Origin: Ruegeria sp. A3M17
Lineage (GTDB): Bacteria; Pseudomonadota; Alphaproteobacteria; Rhodobacterales; Rhodobacteraceae
DNA length: 64,000 nt
Reading direction: 5' to 3'
Assembly (NCBI RefSeq): GCF_003318255.1
Contig: NZ_QOCF01000040.1
Span: 124,001-188,000, forward strand
Part shown: piece by piece, positions 1 through 10,276 of the stretch
Layout of the letters: each line of letters opens with the position of its first letter
How positions within the stretch are numbered: the first letter of the stretch is position 1
Made by a program: the position numbers and the translations under genes
Notes under the pieces: generated by a model
Databases searched by the model: none
Seen by the model: only the letters and a program-made list of their open reading frames with translations
Told to the model about the DNA's origin: nothing

Positions 1-1109
1 CGGCAAAGGCGCGGGCTGACGCCGACGCCGAAACCTTGACCGCGATGATGCAGGAAGATGGCGTTAATGGTCCGTTAGAGGCGTGGGACTGGCGCTACTA
101 CGCCGAGAAGCGCCGCAAGGCTGAACATGATTTGGATGAAGCTGCGCTGAAGCCGTACTTGCAGCTGGATCGTATGATCGAGGCCGCCTTTTCCTGCGCC
201 AACCGGCTGTTCGGGCTTGAGTTTGCCCCGCTGGACGTGCCGCTTTATCACTCCGATTGTCGGGCTTGGGAGGTAACGCGCGACGGGCAGCATATCGCTG
301 TCTTCATCGGCGATTACTTCGCGCGAGGTTCCAAACGATCGGGCGCATGGTGCAGCGCTATGCGGTCGCAGGCAAAGCTCCCCAGGGTTCAGGCCCCCAT
401 CGTCATAAATGTTTGCAACTTCGCCAAGGGCGACCCGGCGCTGCTGTCTTATGACGATGCGCGCACGCTGTTCCACGAGTTCGGCCATGCATTGCATCAG
501 ATGTTGTCCAACGTGACCTATGAAAGCATCTCTGGCACCAGTGTCGCGCGTGACTTCGTAGAGCTTCCCAGCCAGCTTTATGAACACTGGCTGGAGGTGC
601 CCGAAGTACTGGCCGAATTTGCCACCCATGCCGAAACTGGTGAGCCGATGCCGCAAGATATGCTTGTGAAGGTTCTGAAGGCCGCGAATTTTGATCAGGG
701 GTTCCAGACCGTGGAATACGTGGCCTCAGCCTTGGTCGATTTGGCGTTCCACGAAGGCGAAGCGCCAGCTGACCCGATGGCGAAACAGGCGGAGGTTCTG
801 GACGGTATCGGAATGCCGCAAGCCATCGGTATGCGCCACGCGACACCGCATTTTGCCCATGTCTTCGCCGGCGACGGCTATAGCTCGGGCTATTACAGCT
901 ACATGTGGTCTGAGGTCATGGATGCTGACGCATTCGCGGCCTTTGAAGAAGCTGGGGGTGCCTTTGACACGGAGCGCGCCAAGGCACTGGAGGATAATAT
1001 CCTGTCCACCGGCGGCTCGCGCGAAGCCGAAGACTTGTATCTGGCGTTCCGCGGGCGTTTGCCGGGGGTCGAGGCGCTGTTGAAAGGTCGCGGGCTTATC
1101 GCGGCCTGA
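1..1109 (+). CDS. M3-family zinc metallopeptidase (Dcp/oligopeptidase A type), 5' truncated by the window
   Basis: The frame is open from base 3 with no stop upstream, so the N-terminal half of this gene lies outside the window; the TTG at 36 is not taken as a start. The visible part is the C-terminal catalytic half of an M3 (thimet oligopeptidase-like) peptidase. It has the zinc motif HEFGH followed by ALHQ, then the conserved block RDFVELPSQ with EHW, and a Tyr-rich GYSSGYYSY segment near the C terminus that shapes the substrate cleft. These enzymes degrade short peptides in the cytoplasm, for example after Lon/Clp or signal-peptide breakdown. Family assignment is firm; whether it is Dcp or OpdA cannot be settled from the half seen. 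It faces the next gene tail to tail. Confidence 0.93.
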   Translation, partial: AKARADADAETLTAMMQEDGVNGPLEAWDWRYYAEKRRKAEHDLDEAALKPYLQLDRMIEAAFSCANRLFGLEFAPLDVPLYHSDCRAWEVTRDGQHIAVFIGDYFARGSKRSGAWCSAMRSQAKLPRVQAPIVINVCNFAKGDPALLSYDDARTLFHEFGHALHQMLSNVTYESISGTSVARDFVELPSQLYEHWLEVPEVLAEFATHAETGEPMPQDMLVKVLKAANFDQGFQTVEYVASALVDLAFHEGEAPADPMAKQAEVLDGIGMPQAIGMRHATPHFAHVFAGDGYSSGYYSYMWSEVMDADAFAAFEEAGGAFDTERAKALEDNILSTGGSREAEDLYLAFRGRLPGVEALLKGRGLIAA

Positions 1110-1114
1110 ATGGA

Positions 1115-2047
1115 TCAGTAGCCCAGATGGCGGTCGACGAGGTGCAGGAAGGGTTTGCCTTCCTCCCCTCGGATAATGTTCTGACAGATCACTTGCGCCG
1201 CAGTTGTCGGACGGGTTTCCGACGCGATATGCGGCGTGACGGTCACGTTGGCATGCGCCCAATACGGGTGTTCCGGCGGCAGGGGCTCTATGCGGAATAC
1301 GTCCAACGTGGCGTGGCCGACTTGTCCGGAATCCAATGCGGCCAGCAGCGCGTCATCGTCGATCAATGGACCGCGACCGGGATTGATGATCCGAGCGCCT
1401 TTGGGCAGCAAGGCGAGAGTGTCCGCATTCAGTGCGTTTTCCGTTGCGGGGGTGTCGGGCAGCAACAGGACAGCGATCTCGGCACTGGACAACGCGGCGC
1501 GCAAGCCGTCGGTGCCATGCAGGCATGTTACCCCGGGGATGTCCTTTGCGGTTCTGCTCCAACCGGTCACTTTGAAATTCAGCGCGGCAAGCGCGGTTGC
1601 TGCGGCTTCTCCCAACGCACCAAGGCCCAGCACGCACACATTCCGTTCGCTGGCAAGCGGCGGGGCGTCGGGCGCCCACACGCCGTCCTGCACGATCATA
1701 TAGCGGTCCATGCCCAGGTGATAACGCAGTACCTGACCAACGACCCATTCCGTCATGCCATGCATCAGCCCGTGGTCCACCATCCGGGCCAATGGCACGG
1801 TCAGCGTTTCGTTGCCCGCGATTTTTTCTACACCGGCCCAAAGGCTCAGAACTGCCTTCAAACGTGTATAGGGTGAAAAATCCAGCAACCCGCTTGTTGG
1901 TGCGTAGACAACATAGTCGACCTGATCAGGCTCAAACTCGATCGCCAGACGGAAATCCAGACCAGCCTGGGACAGCCCTTTTGTAAGCAGAGGTTCATAT
2001 ACGGGCCATTGTTCAGGGCGCGCGGAAAACAGGATGTTGACGGGCAT
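1115..2047 (-). CDS. ghrA: Glyoxylate/hydroxypyruvate reductase A-like D-2-hydroxyacid dehydrogenase
   Basis: A 310-residue protein of the D-isomer-specific 2-hydroxyacid dehydrogenase family, the usual length for GhrA. The Rossmann nucleotide loop GLGALGEAAA sits near residue 140. The NPGRGPLIDD block and the HANVTVTPHIAS stretch near the C terminus supply the catalytic His and substrate-binding residues. Known family members reduce glyoxylate and hydroxypyruvate with NADPH in the cytoplasm. It ends 5 bp from the convergent M3 peptidase and starts 15 bp downstream of the rodA stop, so it could be read through from the mre operon. Substrate is inferred from family only. Confidence 0.88.
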   Translation of the reverse strand: MPVNILFSARPEQWPVYEPLLTKGLSQAGLDFRLAIEFEPDQVDYVVYAPTSGLLDFSPYTRLKAVLSLWAGVEKIAGNETLTVPLARMVDHGLMHGMTEWVVGQVLRYHLGMDRYMIVQDGVWAPDAPPLASERNVCVLGLGALGEAAATALAALNFKVTGWSRTAKDIPGVTCLHGTDGLRAALSSAEIAVLLLPDTPATENALNADTLALLPKGARIINPGRGPLIDDDALLAALDSGQVGHATLDVFRIEPLPPEHPYWAHANVTVTPHIASETRPTTAAQVICQNIIRGEEGKPFLHLVDRHLGY

Positions 2048-2062
2048 GAAGGGCCTTTCAAT

Positions 2063-3202
2063 TCAGCGAGGGCGGTGAATATGCGCGCTTTGAACAATGC
2101 CGAAGGCAGCCATCAGAACCAGCATGGCGGATCCGCCGTAGCTGACCATTGGCAGGGGCACGCCCACAACCGGCGCAAGGCCCATGACCATGGACATATT
2201 GACCGCGAAGAACAGGAAGAAGTTGAGCGCAACACCCAAGGTGACCAGGGATGAGAAACGGTCTTTGGTCGCCAATGCCGTGACCAAGCAAAAGACAATG
2301 ATCAGGGCGTAAAGGGTCAGCAAAGTGATACCTCCGACAAACCCGAATTCCTCGGCCAGCGTGGTAAAGATGAAGTCTGTGTGTTTTTCGGGCAGAAAGT
2401 TCAGGCGCGACTGAGTCCCTTGCATGAACCCGCGCCCGTTCCAGCCGCCTGACCCCAGCGCAATTTTCGACTGGGTAATGTGATAGCCTGCACCCAGCGG
2501 ATCGGTGGAGGGATCAAGGAAAGTGTCTATTCGGCGGAACTGGTAATCCTTGAGCAACTGCCACTCGGTGCCCCGGCTGTTGAACACGGTCGCAATCAAG
2601 CCGACCACCGCCGCGATAACGGCGGCGAAATAAGCCCAATGCACACCAGCCAGGAACATCAGCCCCCCGCCCGCCGCTAACAACAGGATCGAGGTGCCCA
2701 GATCGGGTTGTTTCAGAACCATAGCCGTAGGGATCAGGATCAGGATGACCGGAATAAGCACCCAGAGTGGTCGCGATGTCTTATGAGAAGGCAACCAATC
2801 GTAGTAGGCAGCCAGAACCATGACCAGCGCAATCTTCATGACTTCGGAAGGCTGGAGCCTCATGAAACCAAGGTCGATCCAACGCTGCGCACCCATGCCG
2901 ATGGTACCAAAGAGCTCCACAAATATCAGCAGAACGATCGAGCCGAGATAGGCCAAGACGGACATGTTGCGCCAGAACCAGATCGGTACCAACGCGATGA
3001 TGAACATAACGGTCAATCCCAGTCCGAACCGCTCAACCTGGGGTTCGGCCCAAGGCATCCAGGACCCGCCTGCGACCGAGTAAAGCATCAGGAATCCGGC
3101 GCTGGCGACGCTGATCAGCAACAAAGTCAGCGGCCAGTTCATGTAGAAGAATTTGCGAAACCCTGATGGCGTGGATTTGACGGCGTACTCAAGATAGCTC
3201 AT
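2063..3202 (-). CDS. rodA: RodA, rod-shape-determining SEDS peptidoglycan polymerase
   Basis: A 379-residue polytopic membrane protein of the FtsW/RodA/SpoVE (SEDS) family, which polymerises lipid II glycan strands with PBP2 in the elongasome. The sequence shows about ten hydrophobic segments. SEDS hallmarks include the GAQRWIDLG turn and the LQPSEVMK motif in the first half, then SRLNFLPEKHTDFIF and EEFGF, and finally PVVGVPLPMVSYGGSAML near the C terminus. Its ATG overlaps the mrdA stop as ATGA, so translation is very likely coupled. It is the last gene of the mreBCD-mrdA-rodA operon. Confidence 0.97.
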   Translation of the reverse strand: MSYLEYAVKSTPSGFRKFFYMNWPLTLLLISVASAGFLMLYSVAGGSWMPWAEPQVERFGLGLTVMFIIALVPIWFWRNMSVLAYLGSIVLLIFVELFGTIGMGAQRWIDLGFMRLQPSEVMKIALVMVLAAYYDWLPSHKTSRPLWVLIPVILILIPTAMVLKQPDLGTSILLLAAGGGLMFLAGVHWAYFAAVIAAVVGLIATVFNSRGTEWQLLKDYQFRRIDTFLDPSTDPLGAGYHITQSKIALGSGGWNGRGFMQGTQSRLNFLPEKHTDFIFTTLAEEFGFVGGITLLTLYALIIVFCLVTALATKDRFSSLVTLGVALNFFLFFAVNMSMVMGLAPVVGVPLPMVSYGGSAMLVLMAAFGIVQSAHIHRPR

Positions 3203-5148
3203 GCGCGGTCCTTTTCATCGGGTCGCGCTTTGGGGCGGCGGTCGCCCTCAAGCCGTTTTTGTTGTTCCTTGATGCGGTCACGATCCGCAACTGGATAAGC
3301 CTCGAGCGGTGGGGTGCCGTTGTACAGAGCCTGCAACATGATGTCCCGCGCGACCGGGGCCGCGGCCTTGGATCCGCCCCCGCCGTGTTCCACCACTACC
3401 GCCACGGCGTATTTTGGGTTGTCGTAGGGGGCAAAGCTGACGAATAGCGCGTGGTCGCGCCGTTCCCATGGCAGGTCTTCGTTTCGGATTACGCCAGCCG
3501 CGCGTTCGGCCTTGGTGATGTTGCGCACCTGACTGGTTCCGGTTTTGCCGGCCATGCGGAATTCATCGTTGATGATGCGGCTGCGATAGGCGGTGCCGGC
3601 CCTTTCGTTTGAAACCGAGAACATCGCTTTGCGTACCTGATCCAGATTGTACGGATTGACGTCCAGCGGCTCGCCCCCGCCAGACGGTTCCTCGATGCCA
3701 TTGACCGACCGCACCAAACGCGGCGTCACGGCCCGGCCCGTGGCGATCCTTGCCGTCATGACCGCAAGCTGTAAGGGTGAGGCCAGCATGAACCCTTGCC
3801 CGATCGCGGCATTCGCCGTGTCGCCCACCAGCCAGCTTTCGCCGTGGATCCGCTCTTTCCATTCCTGATTGGGGGCCAATCCGGCGGCGACGGCTGACAT
3901 CGGGATGTCGTGCTTAACGCCCAGTCCGAATTTGCGCGCCATTTCCGATATATTGTCGATCCCGGTACGCACAGCGACATCGTAATAGTAGACGTCGCAG
4001 CTACGCTTTAGCGACAAGTTAAGATCCACAGTCCCATGCCCGCCGCGCTTCCAGCAGTGGAAGCGGCGGCTGCCGACCTTCAGGTGGCCGGGGCAATAGA
4101 CGGTGTTGCCAGGGCTAACTACTCCGGCCTCTAGCGCGGCAAGTGCGGTGATCATCTTGAAGGTCGAACCCGGCGGGTAGGTTCCCTGAACCGTCTTGTT
4201 GGCCAGCGGGCGGTAGTTATCTTCAGTCAATGCCCGGTAATCCGCGACCGATATCCCGCGTACAAACAGGTTCGGGTCGAAACTGGGGGCAGAACTTATG
4301 GCCCGGATATCCCCGGTTTCGCAGTCGATGACGACTGCAGCCGCGCTTTCACCGGCCAAGCGCGCCTGGGCGTATTGCTGTAAGTCCGCATCGACGGACA
4401 ATTGCAGATCGGCTCCGGCCTCGCCTTCTTGCCGGTCAAGCTCGCGCATAATGCGGCCAGTGGCGTTGACCTCGACACGTTTTGCACCAGCTTTTCCGCG
4501 TAGGTTGATTTCCTGTTTGGACTCCAGTCCGACCTTGCCGATCTGGAACCGGGGGATACGCAACACCGGTTCGGGATCTTCGATCAGGCTGAGATCATAG
4601 TCACTGACTGGCCCGACATAACCAACGACATGGGCGAAATCCTCATAGCGGGGATACTGACGGGCCATGCCCACTTCGGGCGTCACGCCGGGCAGAGCGG
4701 GCGCATTGACCGCGACCTTGGAGATATCCTCCCACGTGACCTGATCGGCCAGTGTGACTGGCAGGAACGGAGCAGAGCGGCGCATCTCGGTCTTGGCGCG
4801 GTCAATCTCTTCCTGAGTCAGCGGGATAAGCTCTGAAAGTTTGGCGATGACTTTGTCGACGTCGCCCGCATCTTCGCGGACCATAACAATACGATACGAT
4901 TGCGTGTTTTGTCCGATGATCTGGCCGTTGCGGTCATAAATGCGCCCGCGCGTCGGGGGGATCAGACGAATGTTGATCCGGTTTTCTTCGGCCAGCAGGC
5001 GGTACTCGTCAGCCTGATCCACCTGCATAAAGCGCATTCGAGCGGCCAGCCCACCGATAAACGCAGCTTGCAACCCGCCCAGGATCAACGCGCGGCGCGG
5101 TAGGCGTTTGTAGGCCAGTCCTTGCGCTTTGGGATTGCGTTGTTTCAT
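3199..5148 (-). CDS. mrdA: Penicillin-binding protein 2, peptidoglycan D,D-transpeptidase
   Basis: A 649-residue class B PBP, the cross-linking partner of RodA during side-wall growth. After a short basic N terminus there is one membrane anchor (about residues 18-36), a pedestal domain, then the transpeptidase domain with the SxxK serine in PGSTFKMITALAAL, the SxN-type RSCDVYYYDVAV region and the KTGTSQ motif. I chose the ATG at 5148 because it overlaps the mreD stop in an ATGA arrangement and gives a normal PBP2 N terminus; a longer reading upstream would only run over mreD in another frame. It is followed by rodA with another ATGA overlap. Confidence 0.96.
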   Translation of the reverse strand: MKQRNPKAQGLAYKRLPRRALILGGLQAAFIGGLAARMRFMQVDQADEYRLLAEENRINIRLIPPTRGRIYDRNGQIIGQNTQSYRIVMVREDAGDVDKVIAKLSELIPLTQEEIDRAKTEMRRSAPFLPVTLADQVTWEDISKVAVNAPALPGVTPEVGMARQYPRYEDFAHVVGYVGPVSDYDLSLIEDPEPVLRIPRFQIGKVGLESKQEINLRGKAGAKRVEVNATGRIMRELDRQEGEAGADLQLSVDADLQQYAQARLAGESAAAVVIDCETGDIRAISSAPSFDPNLFVRGISVADYRALTEDNYRPLANKTVQGTYPPGSTFKMITALAALEAGVVSPGNTVYCPGHLKVGSRRFHCWKRGGHGTVDLNLSLKRSCDVYYYDVAVRTGIDNISEMARKFGLGVKHDIPMSAVAAGLAPNQEWKERIHGESWLVGDTANAAIGQGFMLASPLQLAVMTARIATGRAVTPRLVRSVNGIEEPSGGGEPLDVNPYNLDQVRKAMFSVSNERAGTAYRSRIINDEFRMAGKTGTSQVRNITKAERAAGVIRNEDLPWERRDHALFVSFAPYDNPKYAVAVVVEHGGGGSKAAAPVARDIMLQALYNGTPPLEAYPVADRDRIKEQQKRLEGDRRPKARPDEKDRA

Positions 5149-5681
5149 GCCCGGGCCCCTCTTGTGCCGGGATCCGACACTGAGACACGCCGAACGCCAA
5201 GCACATTCTGGCTGAGAAGAACGACCACAGGATAAACTGCAATTGTCAGAACCACTTGTATCACCACAGGACCCAACGCTGCTTGCTGTACCGATAGAAT
5301 AGCAAGAATGACGCGGTTCAATATGAAAATTCCCGCGATCACCACAGCGGCCGTTGTCCATTCAGCCATAAACCCGGCGTCGCGCATTCCGGGCGCGGCC
5401 GAGCGCAGATACACCGATCCCAGAACCACAAGTGCTGCCAGCAGGCCCGGAGGTCGTTGCAGCAGCAAATCGGCCATCAGCATCACTGCAGCAACCAGAA
5501 AAATGGGAACGTATTCCGGTCGGCGAAGAACCCAGGCGAACGTTAACGCGATCAGCATGTCCGGAAACGGCCAGCGATCCGGCTGTGTGTCCAATGGAAG
5601 AAGATGCAGGAACATGACCAGCAACGCCAGAAACACGTACAAACTGCGTTTGAGCCAAAGATGAGAGGTTTGCCTATCCAT
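5145..5681 (-). CDS. mreD: MreD, rod-shape-determining inner-membrane protein
   Basis: A 178-residue, almost wholly hydrophobic protein with about five membrane segments, matching MreD in length and in position between mreC and mrdA. MreD is part of the elongasome and bridges MreC and the cytoplasmic MreB filament side. Sequence conservation in MreD is low, so the call rests on topology plus strict synteny. The start overlaps mreC by 8 bp and the stop overlaps the mrdA start by 4 bp, which is typical of a tightly coupled operon. Confidence 0.9.
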   Translation of the reverse strand: MDRQTSHLWLKRSLYVFLALLVMFLHLLPLDTQPDRWPFPDMLIALTFAWVLRRPEYVPIFLVAAVMLMADLLLQRPPGLLAALVVLGSVYLRSAAPGMRDAGFMAEWTTAAVVIAGIFILNRVILAILSVQQAALGPVVIQVVLTIAVYPVVVLLSQNVLGVRRVSVSDPGTRGARA

Positions 5682-6576
5682 CGCCGACCTCCGGCGGGGT
5701 CAGGGCGGCCTCGGGTTGCCGTGGACCCACGATGCCGCCAGGATCCGAGATCACCGGGGCCAAGTGGAAGCGCAGAACTCGAAGGAACTCTAGCCGTTCG
5801 AAATCTGCGGACAGACGCACCCGCAAACGCCCGCCCGGGTCTTCGGTGATTTGCCCGATCAGCAACCCTCCGGGAAAAACGCCGCCATCGCCCGAGGTCA
5901 CAACGCGGTCGCCCGGACGTACCAGTTCGCGGTTTTCCAGAAACTCCACCGACGGGGATTGGGTGTTATCGCCGGTGATCAGGGCGGTTTGGCCAGACGG
6001 TTGAATCGTGGCCGGTATAGCGCTGGAAGCATCTGTCATCAGGATGACACGAGCGGTGTCGGGGCCAACGCCCGAGATACGCCCGACGACGCCAATCCCG
6101 TCCATGGTGGCCCAGCCGTCCCTGATCCCGTCTCTCTCACCCACGTTCAGCAGGACCGACTGACGGAAGGGCGAGCCGCTGTCGGCCATGACCACCCCGG
6201 TGATATAGGTCAGGCGCGGATCAAGACGCACATTGTTCAGATCCAATAGGCGGGCATTTTCCTGTTCCAACTGCAGCGCGGCCTCTTTCCAGGCGCGCAT
6301 GATGCGCAATTCGCTGCGCAATTCCTGGTTCTGATCACTCAGCCGTTGATAACTTTGGAAATCGCGCACCAGATTGACGGCGGCGGTGACAGGAACCATG
6401 GCCCATTCCATCGACGGCACAACACTGTCCACGACCTGTGCGCGAAACCGTTCCACGCGCGGGCTGTCGATCCGCCAGATCAGAAAGATGCCTAGCAGAC
6501 ACAACACAACAATCCCCAGCAGCAGGCGGCGCAAGGGGGTTGTGTATTCATCGCGCTGTGATCGGTCTTTTGCCAC
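5674..6576 (-). CDS. mreC: MreC, rod-shape-determining periplasmic scaffold protein
   Basis: A 300-residue protein with a short cytoplasmic N terminus, one membrane helix (about residues 16-34), a periplasmic coiled-coil region rich in Leu, Glu and Gln (about residues 75-110), and the beta-domain carrying VVMADSGSPFRQSVLLNVG and the GVVGRISGVGPDTARVILMTD core. The tail is proline-rich. MreC dimers bind and activate PBP2. The gene lies 59 bp downstream of mreB and overlaps mreD. Confidence 0.95.
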   Translation of the reverse strand: MAKDRSQRDEYTTPLRRLLLGIVVLCLLGIFLIWRIDSPRVERFRAQVVDSVVPSMEWAMVPVTAAVNLVRDFQSYQRLSDQNQELRSELRIMRAWKEAALQLEQENARLLDLNNVRLDPRLTYITGVVMADSGSPFRQSVLLNVGERDGIRDGWATMDGIGVVGRISGVGPDTARVILMTDASSAIPATIQPSGQTALITGDNTQSPSVEFLENRELVRPGDRVVTSGDGGVFPGGLLIGQITEDPGGRLRVRLSADFERLEFLRVLRFHLAPVISDPGGIVGPRQPEAALTPPEVGDG

Positions 6577-6635
6577 AGGACTCCTTCCCGTGCTGCTCGT
6601 GCCGAATTTACCCTATGTGGTAAAGGGTGCGCGCC

Positions 6636-7703
<1,068 letters not shown>

Positions 7704-7837
7704 TCAGTTTTCTACTGCCCGCGACTCGACGGTTCCGGGACGGATGACTTATAGGGTGCCAACTCGCCCGGTAAAAGGGCTGATTCCGCGACAATCAGCA
7801 CCTTTCCGCCTTAATTGCAGGGACTTTAGAAGGCATC

Positions 7838-8629
7838 ATGCTCTCATATCAACATATTTACCACGCAGGTAACCTTGCGGACGTCCATAAGCACGCAATT
7901 TTGGCAGAAACGCTGGCCTATCTGACCCAAAAGGACAAACCGCTAAGCTACGTTGAAACCCATTCGGGGCGGGGGTTGTACCAGTTGGACTCGGATCAGG
8001 CCGTTCAAACCGGTGAAGCAGCCGCGGGAATTGAACGTGCGTTGACCGAAGGCTGGTTTGACGCCGATCATCCCCTGAGCAGGGCCATTGCCGCTGTACA
8101 TGATCGGTATGGCAAAACAGCGTATCCGGGGTCGCCGCTGATCGCGGCGAACCTTTTGCGCCCGCAGGACAAGATGCACCTTGCCGAATTGCACCCGCAG
8201 GAATACCAGGCGCTGTTTGATGCTTTGATCACGACCGGGGCCCGGGCCTATCAGCAGGATGGCTTTGAACTGGCCCAGTCCCTGCTGCCGCCAACGCCGC
8301 GCCGTGGCGTTTTGCTGATTGATCCAAGTTATGAGGTCAAATCCGATTATGACAGGCTGCCCGGCATCATCGCTTCGCTGAATCGGAAATGGAACGTGGG
8401 TGTGATCGCGCTGTGGTATCCGATATTGGCCAATGGGCGGCATCAGGCCATGCGCGACGCTTTGGCGAAACGGGATTTCCCCAAGGTTCTGCACCACGAG
8501 GTCCACTTTCCGGCTTCGCGCGAAGGGCACGGTATGGTTGGATCGGGAATGTTCGTTGTGAACGCGCCCTATGGTCTGAACGCGTGTGCCAAAACGTTGG
8601 ACGGCCTGTTCGGCAAACTGCGCGGATGA
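7838..8629 (+). CDS. rlmJ: 23S rRNA (adenine(2030)-N6)-methyltransferase RlmJ
   Basis: A 263-residue protein that starts with the RlmJ/YhiR signature LSYQHIYHAGNLADVHKH. A SAM-binding segment around YVETHSGRGLY and the N6-adenine methyltransferase catalytic tetrad DPSY (LIDPSYEVKSDYDRLP) follow. RlmJ methylates A2030 of 23S rRNA. The family member in E. coli is about 280 residues, so the length fits. It is transcribed away from mreB. Confidence 0.95.
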   Translation: MLSYQHIYHAGNLADVHKHAILAETLAYLTQKDKPLSYVETHSGRGLYQLDSDQAVQTGEAAAGIERALTEGWFDADHPLSRAIAAVHDRYGKTAYPGSPLIAANLLRPQDKMHLAELHPQEYQALFDALITTGARAYQQDGFELAQSLLPPTPRRGVLLIDPSYEVKSDYDRLPGIIASLNRKWNVGVIALWYPILANGRHQAMRDALAKRDFPKVLHHEVHFPASREGHGMVGSGMFVVNAPYGLNACAKTLDGLFGKLRG

Positions 8630-8775
8630 GCAATCAGTGATCACATGGGGCTTTCCTAAAGTATGCCACGCAGGTGAAAAATCTGCTGTGACAGCAATGG
8701 ATTTTCAGGAAAAACCTTTTTTTCAAAGCCGGGCCCTTGATTTTTGGAGATGATTTCGTAAATAAGTTGTCACGC

Positions 8776-9705
8776 ATGACAATAAACGGGAATCGGATTG
8801 CTTCGATGGACTTCCTAAGCCGCCATATCAGTGACTTTCACCTGAGTTACTGGGAAACCTTGATCAACGACTGGTTTTTTGTCTTCGCCATGGCCTTTCT
8901 GGCCTTCGAATTGATCCGATACGCAGTCGTCAAAAAGCTGAACTGGCAGATGATGGGTGACACCGTCACCAATTTCATCACGCTCGTTTTCTTCATTGGT
9001 ATCAGCTTTGTTCTGTTGGCTGGTTTCTATATCGGTGCCTATGTCTGGGCTTCGCAATTTGCCGTGTTCGATATTCCGACAACATGGGCTTCGTTCATTA
9101 TCGTGCTGATCCTTGCAGACCTGGCCTATTACTGGGAGCACCGAATTCTGCACCGGATCAACTTTCTCTGGGCGACGCATTCGGTTCACCATAGCTCTCC
9201 CTTCTTCAATATATCAGTGGCTTATCGCCATGGTCCGCTGGATGGTTTTTGGCCGCTGTTTTTCCACCTTCCGCTTGTGCTGTTGGGGTTCAACCCGTTC
9301 ATGGTGTTGGTCGCAGAACTATTGGTGCAGTTGTATCAGACGGCCCTGCATACCGAGGTTATCAAAAAACTGTGGCGCCCGATTGAATACATCTTCAACA
9401 CGCCGTCGCATCACCGCGTTCACCATGGATCAAACCCGAAATACCTGGACAAGAACTATGCCGGGATTCTGATCATCTGGGACCGTATGTTCGGTACGTT
9501 CGAGGAAGAAAAGGAAGAGGTGGTCTATGGCCTCGTCAAACCGATCGACTCGATCAATCCCTTCGTCGCCTTCCTTCACGGCTTTGCCCGCCTGTTCAAG
9601 GATGTCCGGAACATGCCGGGGTTCGGCAACAAGCTGGGTGTTTTCTTCGGACCTCCGGGCTGGCAGCCAAAGAACGGTCGTAAACAGAGTAAACCCGTTA
9701 AGTAA
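8776..9705 (+). CDS. Sterol desaturase / fatty acid hydroxylase family membrane protein
   Basis: A protein of about 309 residues with four to five hydrophobic segments and the full set of histidine boxes of the di-iron hydroxylase superfamily: EHRILHR, HSVHHSS, then HTEV and SHHRVHHGSN, plus the WDRMFGTFE motif. These integral membrane enzymes insert oxygen into lipids or carotenoids; the substrate here is unknown. Start choice is uncertain. The ATG at 8776 is used; in-frame alternatives are TTG 8737, TTG 8767 and ATG 8806, and none has a convincing ribosome-binding site. The DUF2141 gene starts 18 bp downstream on the same strand and is probably co-transcribed. Confidence 0.85.
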   Translation: MTINGNRIASMDFLSRHISDFHLSYWETLINDWFFVFAMAFLAFELIRYAVVKKLNWQMMGDTVTNFITLVFFIGISFVLLAGFYIGAYVWASQFAVFDIPTTWASFIIVLILADLAYYWEHRILHRINFLWATHSVHHSSPFFNISVAYRHGPLDGFWPLFFHLPLVLLGFNPFMVLVAELLVQLYQTALHTEVIKKLWRPIEYIFNTPSHHRVHHGSNPKYLDKNYAGILIIWDRMFGTFEEEKEEVVYGLVKPIDSINPFVAFLHGFARLFKDVRNMPGFGNKLGVFFGPPGWQPKNGRKQSKPVK

Positions 9706-9723
9706 GGTGTAGGAGCGCAAAAG

Positions 9724-10221
9724 ATGCCAAGCAACACACAACGCATCGTGGCGGCTATTGTGACGGCAGGTCTGTTTGTCGGAGGCGCCTGGGTCGCCTC
9801 TGGTTTCACCACAGATATTGACCAAGCAGCGGCTTCCACCACAGGGACCTCGCAAGACAAGGGTCTAACCGTCAATCTGCATGGTGCGCGCAACACCAAG
9901 GGCAACGTGATTGTCATGGCTTTTGACCAGGCGACGGCCTTCGACAATATGGATTACACCAAAGCCGTTGGCTACCTAGAGGCACCAGCGTCCGAGGACC
10001 CGCTCCGCTTCGACTTTCCCGACCTCGACAGCGGGTATTTCGCTGTTATCGCGTTCCACGACGAAAACGGGGATTATGATCTGAACTATGATGCGAACTA
10101 CATGCCAACCGAAGGGTATGCGGTATCGGGGCTGAACGATCTCAACGACACGCCGGTATATGATTACTCGTTGAAGGGGACAGAAAAGCCAGCAGATCTG
10201 ACCTTGTTCTATTGGCCGTAA
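9724..10221 (+). CDS. DUF2141 domain exported protein
   Basis: A 165-residue protein with an N-terminal hydrophobic segment (about residues 8-25, probable signal peptide or anchor) and a DUF2141 domain. The domain is visible as LTVNLHGARNTKGNVIV, the DLDSGYFAVIAFHDENGDYDLN segment with a run of acidic residues that could bind a metal, and MPTEGYAVS. DUF2141 proteins have no established activity. Its position directly after a sterol-desaturase-family gene suggests a membrane-lipid or carotenoid-related role, which is inference. A strong hairpin terminator follows. Confidence 0.82.
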   Translation: MPSNTQRIVAAIVTAGLFVGGAWVASGFTTDIDQAAASTTGTSQDKGLTVNLHGARNTKGNVIVMAFDQATAFDNMDYTKAVGYLEAPASEDPLRFDFPDLDSGYFAVIAFHDENGDYDLNYDANYMPTEGYAVSGLNDLNDTPVYDYSLKGTEKPADLTLFYWP

Positions 10222-10241
10222 TGCGGCTGGAGATAATAGAG

Positions 10242-10276
10242 AAGGGGCGGTCGACAATCGACCGCCCCTTTTTTTC
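10242..10276. terminator. Strong bidirectional rho-independent terminator
   Basis: A perfect 13-bp stem (10242-10254 with 10258-10270) closing a 3-base loop, followed by a T run on the plus strand. It sits between the ends of the DUF2141 gene and convergent leuA; the complementary A run at 10242-10243 is short, so it acts best for the plus-strand transcript. It also overlaps the leuA stop codon. Confidence 0.92.
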